Assembly (NCBI RefSeq): GCF_000515275.1
Contig: NZ_KI911560.1
Span: forward strand, 2,904,124-2,968,123
Source: Methylophilus sp. 5
Lineage (GTDB): Bacteria > Pseudomonadota > Gammaproteobacteria > Burkholderiales > Methylophilaceae
Direction: 5' to 3'
Length of the DNA: 64,000 bases
Part shown: positions 25,933-34,757 of the stretch, in pieces
How the letters are laid out: each line of letters starts with the position of its first letter
Position numbering within the stretch: position 1 is the stretch's first letter
Translations under genes and position numbers: made by a program
The notes under the pieces: generated by a model
Databases searched by the model: none
Seen by the model: only the letters and a program-made list of their open reading frames with translations
What the model was told of the DNA's origin: nothing

Positions 25933-26862
25933 ATGCAAGCCTGGAAAAAATTAGGCCAAGTTTTTGAGCCAAAAAGTAACTTTCCTTGGATGATTTCCCA
26001 TGCATCGGTTCCATTTGTTGAATCAATTGATGGCGACAACATCAAAGTTTTTTTTAGCACAAGAAACAGTGATCAAGAGTCATCTATTGGCTTCGTGATA
26101 TTCAATTTATACACATTAAATATCCTTGCAATATCTGAACAACCAGTATTATCCAAAGGGGATATTGGTTGTTTCGATGACAGTGGTGTAATGGGTTCAG
26201 ATATTATAGATATCAATGGCATCAAAAGAATGTATTACATTGGATGGAATCTTGGAAAAACCGTCCCGTTTAGAAATGCAATTGGCATCGCAGAGTCCTT
26301 AGATAATGGCTTAACCTTCAGAAAACCTTTCGCAGGCCCTATCTTGGATCGAACAAAAGATGAGCCTCACTTCGTAGCAAGCAATTGCGTTATGTACGAT
26401 GAAGGTATCTTCAAGATTTGGTATCTTTCATGTACAGGCTGGTTTCACGACCATACAGGGAAAGTCACTCACAAGTATCACATAAAATATGCTGAATCTA
26501 GTGACGGTATCAGCTGGAATAGAGAAGGCATTGTCGCAATAGACTTTGCTGATGATTTTGAATACGCGATTTCCGTCCCAAGAGTAATAAAAGAAAAAAA
26601 TGGACTTTATAAAATGTGGTTTTCTTCGCGTGCATCTAAAGGCATACAGACATATCGCATTCGATATGCAGAGTCTGAAGATGGAAAACATTGGTTCAGA
26701 CATCCCGAAATTAATGGTTTAGACACAGAGGCTGAAGGTTGGGATGCCGAAATGACCTGCTATCCATATGTGTTCGACCATGAAAATACCAGGTATATGC
26801 TCTACAACGGCAATGGGTACGGAAAAACAGGATTTGGGCTCGCAGTATTGGAAAATGCATGA
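25933..26862 (+). CDS. Beta-propeller glycosidase-like protein (GH43/GH130-like fold)
   Basis: This protein of about 309 residues carries repeated blades of the type KYAESSDGISWNREG and RYAESEDGKHWFRHPE with KIWYLSC and YKMWFSSR strands, as in five-bladed propellers of the GH32/43/68/130 superfamily. ATG 25933 is the likely start, 4 bp after the previous stop; the frame is open further upstream within the acyltransferase gene. No signal peptide, so a cytoplasmic role. Possible catalytic acids cannot be assigned with confidence. Members in polysaccharide loci are uncharacterised. It overlaps the WbqC-like gene by 4 bp. Confidence 0.7.
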   Translation: MQAWKKLGQVFEPKSNFPWMISHASVPFVESIDGDNIKVFFSTRNSDQESSIGFVIFNLYTLNILAISEQPVLSKGDIGCFDDSGVMGSDIIDINGIKRMYYIGWNLGKTVPFRNAIGIAESLDNGLTFRKPFAGPILDRTKDEPHFVASNCVMYDEGIFKIWYLSCTGWFHDHTGKVTHKYHIKYAESSDGISWNREGIVAIDFADDFEYAISVPRVIKEKNGLYKMWFSSRASKGIQTYRIRYAESEDGKHWFRHPEINGLDTEAEGWDAEMTCYPYVFDHENTRYMLYNGNGYGKTGFGLAVLENA

Positions 26863-27554
26863 AAAAAGTAGCAATTGTTCAATCAAATTACATTCCCTGG
26901 AAAGGCTATTTTGATTTAATTAATAGCGTAGATGAATTTGTTTTGTATGATGATATGCAATATACGCGTAGAGACTGGCGTAATCGCAACAAAATCAAAA
27001 TGCCTCAAGGCCCAGCATGGCTTACAATACCTGTTGAAGTTAAAGGTAAATACTTTCAGAAAATTAATGAAACACGCATTTCTGATCCAGACTGGGCCAA
27101 ACAACACTGGTCTAGTATCAAACAGTGTTATTCAAAAGCACCTTACTTTAAGCAATATAGTGCGCGCTTTGAAGACATGTATGTGTCGATGAATGAAGAG
27201 TACCTAAGCCAAGTGAACTTCAAGTTAATTCAGATAATAAATGACATTCTTGGCATCACCACCAAGCTTTCGTGGTCTAGCGAGTTTATTCTGGAAGAAG
27301 GACAAACCGAAAAGCTTTTAGGTATCTGCAGGCAGGCAGGCGCAGACTGCTATATTAGCGGACCAGCCGCGAAAGATTACTTTAATGAAGATATTGCTGA
27401 TGAAATGGGCATTAAAGTGGAGTGGATGGATTACTCTGACTATCCGGAATACCCCCAGATGTTTGGCTCATTTGAGCATGGCGTCAGTGTTTTAGACTTG
27501 ATTTTTAATGTCGGGCCAAATGCCCCTAGTTTTATGAAAAGCTTTAAAAAATGA
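26859..27554 (+). CDS. WbqC-like family protein
   Basis: This 231-residue protein has the WbqC family opening KKVAIVQSNYIPWKGYFDLI, followed by LYDDMQYTRRDWRNRNKIK, LTIPVEVKGKYFQKINE and the late SGPAAKDYF. WbqC proteins recur in O-antigen and capsule loci next to DegT aminotransferases, but no reaction has been proven to my knowledge. They may act on the amino-sugar or on its acyl donor. It overlaps both neighbours by 4 bp, and is followed directly by the WecE-like gene. Confidence 0.87.
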   Translation: MKKVAIVQSNYIPWKGYFDLINSVDEFVLYDDMQYTRRDWRNRNKIKMPQGPAWLTIPVEVKGKYFQKINETRISDPDWAKQHWSSIKQCYSKAPYFKQYSARFEDMYVSMNEEYLSQVNFKLIQIINDILGITTKLSWSSEFILEEGQTEKLLGICRQAGADCYISGPAAKDYFNEDIADEMGIKVEWMDYSDYPEYPQMFGSFEHGVSVLDLIFNVGPNAPSFMKSFKK

Positions 27555-28690
27555 ACGTTGGATTTAATAAACCACCCTTGACAGGTAATGAGCAAAAATA
27601 TATTGCTGACGCATTACAAGGCGAAAAGCTATCTGGCGATGGACAATATGGAGAAAAATGTCAGTCGTGGTTTGAGATACATTTGGCATGTTCAAAAGCG
27701 TTACTGACCCCCTCCTGTACCCAAGCACTTGAAATGGCTGCCATTCTTCTGGACATTCAACCTGGAGATGAAGTCATTATGCCTAGCTACACGTTTGTGA
27801 GCACAGCAAATGCCTTCGTCATACGTGGTGCTAAGGTTGTATTCGTTGATATTAGGCCTGACACCTTGAATATAGACGAGCGTTTGATCGAAGCTGCAAT
27901 TACCCCGAAGACTAAAGCGATTGTGCCAGTGCATTATGCAGGTGTTGGCTGCGACATGGATGTCATCATGGATATTGCTAATCGACACAAATTGTATGTG
28001 GTAGAAGATGCAGCCCAAGGCATGATGTCGACCTACAAAGGTAAACAACTAGGCTCGATTGGTCATTTAGCAGCGTTCAGCTTTCATGAAACTAAAAACT
28101 TCACCAGTGGCGGCGAAGGTGGGTTACTCATTATTAACGATCCGCAATTTGTTGCACGTGCAGAGATTATTCGGGAAAAAGGTACGAATCGCAGCCAGTT
28201 CTTTCGTGGCATGGTCGACAAATATACTTGGGTAGATATTGGCAGTAGCTATCTGCCGAGCGAGATACAAGCGGCCTACCTTTGGGCACAATTAGAGCAA
28301 GCAAACCAAATCACTGAGAACAGGCTGGTAAGTTGGAACAAATACTACGAACAACTAAGTTACTTAGCAACGCAGAAAAAGTTCGAACTTCCGATCGTTC
28401 CTGAACATTGCCAACATAATGGCCATATGTTTTATCTTAAAACTCAGAGTCTGGTACAAAGAACTGAATTACTATCTCATTTAAAACGTGAGGGTGTAAA
28501 TGCAGTTTTTCATTATGTACCACTACATAATGCGCCCGCTGGGAAAGAGTTTTCCCGATTCGATGGTGCAGATCAGTTCACAACTACAGAGAGCGAGCGA
28601 CTGATTAGGTTGCCCATGTGGCTTAATCTTGACCAAGATTCATTGAACCATGTAGTCAAAAGTGTTGTGAGTTTTTATGAAAAAGATTAG
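27551..28690 (+). CDS. wecE: dTDP-4-amino-4,6-dideoxygalactose transaminase (WecE/RffA-like)
   Basis: This 379-residue DegT/DnrJ/EryC1-type PLP aminotransferase has stretches close to E. coli WecE: LLTPSCTQALEMAAILLDIQ, EVIMPSYTFVSTANAF, VVEDAAQG, and SFHETKNFTSGGEGG with the PLP lysine at 182, then IREKGTNRSQFFRG. WecE adds an amino group to dTDP-4-keto-6-deoxyglucose, giving dTDP-Fuc4N. The required RmlA/RmlB enzymes are not in this window. It overlaps WbqC by 4 bp and the next methyltransferase by 14 bp. Confidence 0.92.
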   Translation: MNVGFNKPPLTGNEQKYIADALQGEKLSGDGQYGEKCQSWFEIHLACSKALLTPSCTQALEMAAILLDIQPGDEVIMPSYTFVSTANAFVIRGAKVVFVDIRPDTLNIDERLIEAAITPKTKAIVPVHYAGVGCDMDVIMDIANRHKLYVVEDAAQGMMSTYKGKQLGSIGHLAAFSFHETKNFTSGGEGGLLIINDPQFVARAEIIREKGTNRSQFFRGMVDKYTWVDIGSSYLPSEIQAAYLWAQLEQANQITENRLVSWNKYYEQLSYLATQKKFELPIVPEHCQHNGHMFYLKTQSLVQRTELLSHLKREGVNAVFHYVPLHNAPAGKEFSRFDGADQFTTTESERLIRLPMWLNLDQDSLNHVVKSVVSFYEKD

Positions 28691-29381
28691 CGGCAAGCAC
28701 TCCAATCGCCGCGTTTACAACTGGTTAGCTTATGATATCGGTGATCGCTTTCTAAAAAAGCATACCGACAAATACAAAGGTCAACTCTACGACCTGGGCT
28801 GTGGCGAAGCTCCTCATAAGGAGTTTTTTCTTAGTTATGCCGAGAGGTACATAGGGGTCGACTGGACTGGCAGCTACCATAACACGCATGCGGATATTAG
28901 CGCCGACCTCAATCTTGAACTCCCTATCGACTCAGAAGTTGCCGACACTGTTATCTCTATGTCAGTCATGGAGCACCTGCGCGAGCCACAAACAATGCTC
29001 AACGAGGCTAACCGCATTCTAAAACCTGGTGGAAACTTCGTGATGCAGGTGCCATGGCAATGGTGGTTGCATGAGGTACCATACGATTTCTTTAGATATA
29101 CCCCCTATGGTCTTAAGTATCTATTAGAAAAGGCTGGCTTTATTGATATTGCGGTTGAGCCGCAATCCGGTTTTTTTAGCATGTGGTTTTTAAAGTTTAA
29201 CTATTTTAGCTTGCGAGTTATTCGCGGCCCTCGTTTGCTTAAAAGACTCTTTATGATTGCTTGCATGCCTTTTTGGTATGTCGGTCAAATGATTGCCCCG
29301 CATCTGGACAAACTAGACTCCGATTGGAGCGCGGAAACAATAGGTTATTTTGTAACAGCCAAAAAACCATTGGTCAAATGA
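28677..29381 (+). CDS. Class I SAM-dependent methyltransferase
   Basis: This 234-residue Methyltransf_11-type protein has motif I LYDLGCGEAPHKEFFL, the GVDWTGSYHN second strand, SMSVMEHLREP as motif IV, and the family-typical MQVPWQWWLHEVPYDFFRYTPYG. The last motif is common in methyltransferases of O-antigen and glycan loci. The C-terminal half has a hydrophobic stretch that may touch the membrane. It overlaps wecE by 14 bp and the flippase start by 4 bp. Substrate unknown. Confidence 0.85.
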   Translation: MKKISGKHSNRRVYNWLAYDIGDRFLKKHTDKYKGQLYDLGCGEAPHKEFFLSYAERYIGVDWTGSYHNTHADISADLNLELPIDSEVADTVISMSVMEHLREPQTMLNEANRILKPGGNFVMQVPWQWWLHEVPYDFFRYTPYGLKYLLEKAGFIDIAVEPQSGFFSMWFLKFNYFSLRVIRGPRLLKRLFMIACMPFWYVGQMIAPHLDKLDSDWSAETIGYFVTAKKPLVK

Positions 29382-30814
29382 CGCTCAAGAAACAAGCATT
29401 TTCTGCCATCAGGTGGACCTCATTCTCGTTGTTTACCAGAGCATTTTTGCAATTTGCTCAGATTGCCATTTTAGCCAGAGTATTAACGCCTGCGGATTTT
29501 GGCCTTGCTGCTATCGTGACGTCCATCATGGCTTTCTTGCAGATTTTCGCAGATGCTGGCATCAGTAATGCGATTATTCATCACCAGAACATTTCTAACA
29601 CCCAGCAATCAAGCCTGTATTGGCTCAATGTTTGTGTCACATCTTTATTAGCGATAACTCTCGTGCTGTTTAGCGGGCTGCTGGCAACATGGTATGAACA
29701 GCCAAATCTGGATACCTTAATTACATTGGCTGCGCTGGCAATGATAGCGAGCTCTATTGGCCTACAGCTACGCTTAAAAGCACAGAAAAGCCTCAATTTT
29801 TCGCCTCTGGCCAAAGTGGATGTATCAGCGGCACTTTTAGGCTTTATATCTGCCATCACCTCCGCATTTGTTGGGTTTGGGGTTTATTCTTTACTCATTG
29901 GTGCATTAATCACCTCAGTATTAAGTAGCTTGTTGTCATGGATCTATTTATCAGATGGCTGGAGACCACTAATAAGACTAAAGCTGAGCGAAATTCGTGA
30001 ATTCTTGCAATTTGGCGGCTATATGATGGCTAACAACCTTGCCAACTCATTCAACTCACAAATTGATGTTTTACTGGGGGGCAAAATGATGTCAGCGCAG
30101 GCCATTGGCCAATATAGCATCGCCAAAAGCCTTAACTTGAATATCGCCATGATTGTTAACCCGATTGTGACGCAAGTAGGCCTGCCTGTAATGGCGCAAG
30201 CGCAAAATGACCCAGCTTTGCTGAAACGCATCTATTTACAGACGATGCTCATGACGGCATCGATCAATTTTCCGATATACATCTTTTTGATCTTTTTTGC
30301 CCCAGAAGTGGTCGCTTTGTATCTGGGTGAGAGTTGGACCTCGACCATCTCGTTAATGCAAATCTTTGCAGAATGGGCACTACTAAGATCTACAGGTAAT
30401 CCGGTGGGGAGCTTATTGATGGCTAAAGGCCGCGCAGACCTCAGTTTTAAATGGAACCTGACATGGCTGTTTATCACCCCACCTGCGATTTGGTTAGGCA
30501 GTCACTATGGTGCAACGGGCATGGCAACATCCATGGTGCTTCTGGGATTGATAGGTTATTGGCCCAATTGGTTTTTCTTGGTCAGACCGCTCTCGGGCAT
30601 CACTTTTATAGAATACTCCCTCCTTTTACTGAAACCTCTACTAACGTCAGTCTGCGCTGTAGTGATCAGTTATTTGAGCGTTATGTTTATCACTGCTCCA
30701 CTTTTGAGGATAATATTTAGCTTATTAATTTGCTCTATTTCTTACCTAGTTCTAAGTTTTTACTTTAATCAACAATGGTTTAAAACAATAAGAGAGTTTC
30801 TCAAAGGAAAATGA
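29378..30814 (+). CDS. Wzx-type polysaccharide flippase (MOP superfamily)
   Basis: This protein of 478 residues has about 12-14 hydrophobic helices. The start TLKKQAFSAIRWTSFSLFTRAFLQFAQI and LARVLTPADFGLAAI are typical of WzxC/RfbX-like exporters that flip undecaprenyl-linked glycans across the inner membrane. ATG 29378 overlaps the preceding stop (ATGA); an open frame further upstream is the shadow of the methyltransferase gene. It marks the end of the tightly overlapping block; a 106-bp gap follows. Confidence 0.88.
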   Translation: MTLKKQAFSAIRWTSFSLFTRAFLQFAQIAILARVLTPADFGLAAIVTSIMAFLQIFADAGISNAIIHHQNISNTQQSSLYWLNVCVTSLLAITLVLFSGLLATWYEQPNLDTLITLAALAMIASSIGLQLRLKAQKSLNFSPLAKVDVSAALLGFISAITSAFVGFGVYSLLIGALITSVLSSLLSWIYLSDGWRPLIRLKLSEIREFLQFGGYMMANNLANSFNSQIDVLLGGKMMSAQAIGQYSIAKSLNLNIAMIVNPIVTQVGLPVMAQAQNDPALLKRIYLQTMLMTASINFPIYIFLIFFAPEVVALYLGESWTSTISLMQIFAEWALLRSTGNPVGSLLMAKGRADLSFKWNLTWLFITPPAIWLGSHYGATGMATSMVLLGLIGYWPNWFFLVRPLSGITFIEYSLLLLKPLLTSVCAVVISYLSVMFITAPLLRIIFSLLICSISYLVLSFYFNQQWFKTIREFLKGK

Positions 30815-30920
30815 TCGAATAACATGCTCAGGCATACGATCACTTTTCAATGGCATCCCTGTTAAAATCTTAATAAGAAAAATCAGTTAACAGTAACGAT
30901 CTCACAATGAGTACAAAACT

Positions 30921-31835
30921 TTGAATTACGCTCCTATTGCCCTTTTTGTTTACAATCGCCCGCAGCACACACTGGAAACAGTACAAGCACTGTTAAAAAA
31001 TCCTGAGTGTGCTCAGTCTGACCTTTATATTTTTTCAGATGCCGCAAAAAATCTAGATGCTCAAAACGCTGTTAGCGAAGTCAGGGCGTATGTCCGTCAA
31101 ATTTCAGGGTTTCAGACCATTACGATTATTGAAAGAGAAGAAAACTGGGGGCTCGCAAATTCAATTATTGATGGCGTGACCCAGCTTTGTCGCCAGTATG
31201 GCAAAGTGATTGTTTTAGAAGACGATCTGGAAACATCTCCCTACTTTTTAAAGTATATGAATGATGGCCTATCAGTATATGAGTTTCAAACTCAGGTCAG
31301 CAGTGTCTCTGGCTATATGTATCCCATAGACCTGGCAGAAAAAAATAAAACATTCCTTTCAAAAATGCCTCAAAGCTGGGGCTGGGCTACTTGGAGTAGA
31401 GCTTGGGGTGATTTTAATGTGGATGGCTCTGCGCTACTCACTAAACTATCGCAAAGTAAGTCACTTGGTTCATTTAATAAAAACGGTCCGCACAATTACG
31501 TCAAAATGCTCCAAAACCAGATTAAAGGAAAAAACAACTCCTGGTATATACGCTGGTATGCCAGTTTGTTTTTAAAACAGAAATTAACGCTTATGCCATG
31601 TGTCTCTTTAGTTAGAAATATTGGCATAGATGGCTCTGGGACTCATTGTGCTGAATGGCGATATAACCCCTTCTCTGGTGCAATCTCGAATCAACCAGTA
31701 ACCGTTTCACTTGAGCACGTAGTGGTCGATCAAGAAGTAGAAAAGAAACTGGCTACATATTACAGAAAAGTAAAATTACTGCGATATATCAACTTCGTCT
31801 ACCGCCTCACAAATGGGTGGAGAAAATATGTTTGA
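30921..31835 (+). CDS. Glycosyltransferase (family 2/GNT-I-like)
   Basis: This protein of about 304 residues has [24 protein letters not shown] at the start, [26 protein letters not shown] and the metal-binding [17 protein letters not shown], followed by [13 protein letters not shown]. These are features of GT-A enzymes annotated as family 2 or GNT-I-like in O-antigen loci. The start is unusual: the only in-frame candidate near the conserved N-terminus is TTG 30921, while a nearby ATG (30907) is in another frame and stops after five codons. It overlaps the next gene by 8 bp. Confidence 0.78.
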   Translation: MNYAPIALFVYNRPQHTLETVQALLKNPECAQSDLYIFSDAAKNLDAQNAVSEVRAYVRQISGFQTITIIEREENWGLANSIIDGVTQLCRQYGKVIVLEDDLETSPYFLKYMNDGLSVYEFQTQVSSVSGYMYPIDLAEKNKTFLSKMPQSWGWATWSRAWGDFNVDGSALLTKLSQSKSLGSFNKNGPHNYVKMLQNQIKGKNNSWYIRWYASLFLKQKLTLMPCVSLVRNIGIDGSGTHCAEWRYNPFSGAISNQPVTVSLEHVVVDQEVEKKLATYYRKVKLLRYINFVYRLTNGWRKYV

Positions 31836-32499
31836 CGTATTCATTTGGATTTTTTTTAGACGGCTTTTATATTCATTTAAATTGAGTTGCTTTAAAAGCT
31901 CGGCTTTCAGCTACGCTGACAATAGATCTACTTTCAGGGGGTTTAATAGGCTATACGCAGGGAGCATTGTGAAAAACTCCGATCTGGGACGATTCACTTA
32001 CATTGCAGGTGCTCGGATTCAATCCTCTCACATAGGAAATTTTTGTAGTATTGGTCCAGGCACCAGAGTAGGTGGCCTTGGACGTCATCCAACACACTGG
32101 ATTTCGACACACCCCGCTTTTTTTTCTACGCTAAAACAAGCTAATTTTACATTCAGCAAAAAAAATCATTTTCAGGAGCTCGCTGATGTTCATATTGGTC
32201 ACGATGTGTGGATTGGTGCTGGTGTACTGGTGCTTGATGGTGTGAAAATAGGTCACGGCGCAGTTATTGCTGCTGGCGCTGTTGTTAATAAAGATGTTGA
32301 GCCTTATGCAATTGTTGGTGGAGTTCCTGCAAAATTGATTCGCTATAGATTCGATCCCGCTACGATTCAGAAGCTACTTTCGATTGCATGGTGGGATTGG
32401 CCGGCTGAGAAACTGGAAAAATTCGCACATTTATTCCATAGCGACTTTACTGATCAAAGCATATTGTTGTTAGAGTCAAACCACTCAACAGCAGATTAG
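31828..32499 (+). CDS. Hexapeptide-repeat acetyltransferase (CatB/WbbJ-like)
   Basis: This 223-residue left-handed beta-helix acyltransferase has isoleucine-patch repeats from about residue 55 ([25 protein letters not shown]) and the CatB-type [45 protein letters not shown]. The hydrophobic N-terminus precedes a typical [16 protein letters not shown] catalytic-His loop. It probably O-acetylates a sugar of the glycan. ATG 31828 is chosen because GGTGGAG lies directly upstream; ATG 31813 is the alternative. Confidence 0.85.
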   Translation: MFDVFIWIFFRRLLYSFKLSCFKSSAFSYADNRSTFRGFNRLYAGSIVKNSDLGRFTYIAGARIQSSHIGNFCSIGPGTRVGGLGRHPTHWISTHPAFFSTLKQANFTFSKKNHFQELADVHIGHDVWIGAGVLVLDGVKIGHGAVIAAGAVVNKDVEPYAIVGGVPAKLIRYRFDPATIQKLLSIAWWDWPAEKLEKFAHLFHSDFTDQSILLLESNHSTAD

Positions 32500-32522
32500 A
32501 AAAAAACTTAGTTTGAAACCCA

Positions 32523-33281
32523 ATGAAAATATCTATTATTACGGTCTGCTATAACAGTGCAGACACCATCACAGACACCATCACATCAGTAGCCTCGCAG
32601 CAATACAATGACAAGGAACATATCATTGTAGACGGTGGTTCTCGTGATAGCACCATGGCTATTGTTAAAAGTGCTGACAGCATCACACGCTATATTTCAG
32701 AGCCTGACAAAGGTATTTACGATGGCATGAATAAAGGGCTGAAACTGGCCACTGGAGATATCATCGGTTTGCTCAATGCTGATGATTTTTATACCGATAA
32801 CACAGTGCTTACCCAAGTCGTAGAGGCATTCCAAAACCCCAACATACAGGCCTGTTTTGCAAACCTGGTATATGTTGACCAACACGACACCTCGCGTGTG
32901 GTGCGTTATTGGAAATCTAGGCCTTATCAACAAGGGCTATTCAAAAGTGGTTGGATGCCTGCTCATCCGACTTTCTTTGTGAGAAAAGAAGTTTATGAGC
33001 AATATGGCTTGTTTGACCTTAGCTATAAAATAGCTGCTGACTTCGAACTGTTATTCAGGTTTATTGAGCAAAAAAATATCACAACCGCGTATATTGACAA
33101 CGTGTTAGTCAACATGCGAACCGGCGGTACAACAAATAAAAACCTGAAAAACATCTGGGCGCAGAATAAAGAGATTATCCATACACTCAAAGCCGCCTAC
33201 CCTGACTTCTCGATAGCAAAGTTCATATTTGGGAAGCTGTTTAATCGCATATGGCAATTTATCCAGAAACCTAAAGAGTAG
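32523..33281 (+). CDS. Glycosyltransferase family 2
   Basis: This 252-residue GT-A enzyme begins MKISIITVCYNSADTITDTI and has DGGSRDSTM, SEPDKGIYDGMNKGLKLATGD and LNADDFY (the D-x-D-like metal site). It continues with WMPAHPTFFVRKEVYEQYG, FDLSYKIAADFELLFRF. This pattern is typical of WcaA/colanic-acid-like transferases that add one sugar to a lipid-linked chain. It sits 23 bp after the acetyltransferase gene and 5 bp before the epimerase gene. Confidence 0.9.
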   Translation: MKISIITVCYNSADTITDTITSVASQQYNDKEHIIVDGGSRDSTMAIVKSADSITRYISEPDKGIYDGMNKGLKLATGDIIGLLNADDFYTDNTVLTQVVEAFQNPNIQACFANLVYVDQHDTSRVVRYWKSRPYQQGLFKSGWMPAHPTFFVRKEVYEQYGLFDLSYKIAADFELLFRFIEQKNITTAYIDNVLVNMRTGGTTNKNLKNIWAQNKEIIHTLKAAYPDFSIAKFIFGKLFNRIWQFIQKPKE

Positions 33282-33286
33282 CTGAC

Positions 33287-34174
33287 GTGAATATTCTTAT
33301 CACCGGGGCGAGCGGGTTTATTGGAAAATCACTTACGCGATACCTTGCGAACCAAGGCCACCATATCACAGCCATTCAACGCAACAGCTCCCATGAAAAT
33401 ACAGCCACCACCAAGTATGACTGTCTGATACATTTGGCTGGTCGTGCACATATATTGCGCGAAACAAGCGAGGACGCTTACCACGCATTTAATGAAGCAA
33501 ACATTGGATATACACTCAAGGTGGCTGAGTTAGCAAAAAAACTTGCGATTAAGAGATTTGTATTTATTAGCTCAATTGGTGTTAATGGTAAACATTCAGG
33601 CTCGCATCCTTTTACTGAACAGGACATCCCTAAACCTCATAATGATTACGCACGCAGTAAATGGGAAGCTGAGCTGGCATTAAAAGCGTTTTTTGAAGCC
33701 TCTGAAACTGCGCTGACAATTATCCGGCCACCACTCGTTTATGGTCCCAACCCTAAAGCGAACTTTAAAACATTGCTTTCCTTGTGCAAATATCCGATCC
33801 CGTTGCCATTTGGAGCCATCCATAACAAACGGAGCTTGGTTGGTATTGATAATTTGTGTCATTTTATTAGCCTCTGTTGCCAACACCCTGCAGCGGCTGA
33901 TCAGACGTTTCTGATTTCCGACGATCAGGATGTGTCTTTAACCGAACTCATTACGATTATTAGAAAAGCGTTAAATCGACCTGCATGGCTACTGCCCGTT
34001 CCTGAGTCTTGGTTGCGTACTTTTTTTAAACTGTTAGGCAAAGGCACTCTGAGTGATCAGCTCTTGGCTAATCTGCAGGTAGATGTAAGCAAAGCAAAAC
34101 AATTATTAGACTGGAAACCCATCCTGCAATTGGATGAAGGTATTAAACGCGCTGTGACCATATATGTTGATTAA
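33287..34174 (+). CDS. NAD-dependent epimerase/dehydratase, WbpV-like
   Basis: This 295-residue extended SDR starts at GTG 33287 with NILITGASGFIGKSLTRYL as the NAD site, HLAGRAHIL, FVFISSIGVNG and YARSKWEAE with catalytic Tyr and Lys. RSLVGIDNLCHFISLC is typical of enzymes paired with WbpL/PglC transferases and WbpM dehydratases, such as WbpV, which reduces or epimerises the 4-keto-6-deoxy-HexNAc. It overlaps the phosphoglycosyltransferase gene by 11 bp. The exact stereochemistry (QuiNAc or FucNAc product) cannot be deduced. Confidence 0.82.
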   Translation: MNILITGASGFIGKSLTRYLANQGHHITAIQRNSSHENTATTKYDCLIHLAGRAHILRETSEDAYHAFNEANIGYTLKVAELAKKLAIKRFVFISSIGVNGKHSGSHPFTEQDIPKPHNDYARSKWEAELALKAFFEASETALTIIRPPLVYGPNPKANFKTLLSLCKYPIPLPFGAIHNKRSLVGIDNLCHFISLCCQHPAAADQTFLISDDQDVSLTELITIIRKALNRPAWLLPVPESWLRTFFKLLGKGTLSDQLLANLQVDVSKAKQLLDWKPILQLDEGIKRAVTIYVD

Positions 34175-34739
34175 AAGAATATTAGATATCCTGCTAACCA
34201 TGATTGCAGTGTTATTACTTGGCCCACTAGTGCTGATGACTTACGTATTGGTAAAGCTCACTTCAACCGGCCCTGCTTTATACTGGAGTCAGCGTGTTGG
34301 TCAAAACAACCAGCTGTTTAGTATGCCTAAATTTCGCTCAATGCGTGTAGGCACCCCACAAATTGCCACGCATTTAATGAATCAACAAAGCAATCCCAAT
34401 AGTTTTCTTACACCTATTGGCAGTTTTATCCGAAAAACCAGTCTGGATGAGTTACCGCAATTATGGAGTGTACTTAAAGGTGACATGTCGATTGTGGGGC
34501 CACGCCCTGCCCTATTTAACCAAGATGACCTTGTTAGTCTGCGCACAGAGCACGGAGTGCATATATTAAAACCTGGTATAACAGGCTGGGCACAAATCAA
34601 TGGCAGGGATGAAATTCCAATCCCGCAAAAAGTGGCTTTAGATGCATATTATCTTGCCCACCAATCAGTTTGGCTGGATTTCAAGATTATTTTATTAACT
34701 GCAATCAAAGTGTTAAGACGTGATAACATCACGCATTAA
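34164..34739 (+). CDS. Initiating phosphoglycosyltransferase (monotopic, bacterial sugar transferase)
   Basis: This 191-residue small PGT has one N-terminal re-entrant membrane helix (about 7-30) and the soluble core KFRSM, the catalytic Asp-Glu dyad in TSLDELPQLW, and GDMSIVGPRPALF. Enzymes of this class (PglC-like) attach the first sugar phosphate to undecaprenyl phosphate. The neighbouring WbpM- and WbpV-like genes suggest a 6-deoxy-HexNAc such as QuiNAc or FucNAc as the first sugar. It therefore starts the repeat unit flipped by the Wzx protein. Confidence 0.92.
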   Translation: MLIKRILDILLTMIAVLLLGPLVLMTYVLVKLTSTGPALYWSQRVGQNNQLFSMPKFRSMRVGTPQIATHLMNQQSNPNSFLTPIGSFIRKTSLDELPQLWSVLKGDMSIVGPRPALFNQDDLVSLRTEHGVHILKPGITGWAQINGRDEIPIPQKVALDAYYLAHQSVWLDFKIILLTAIKVLRRDNITH

Positions 34740-34757
34740 TTGATTGGTAGTTAAGGC

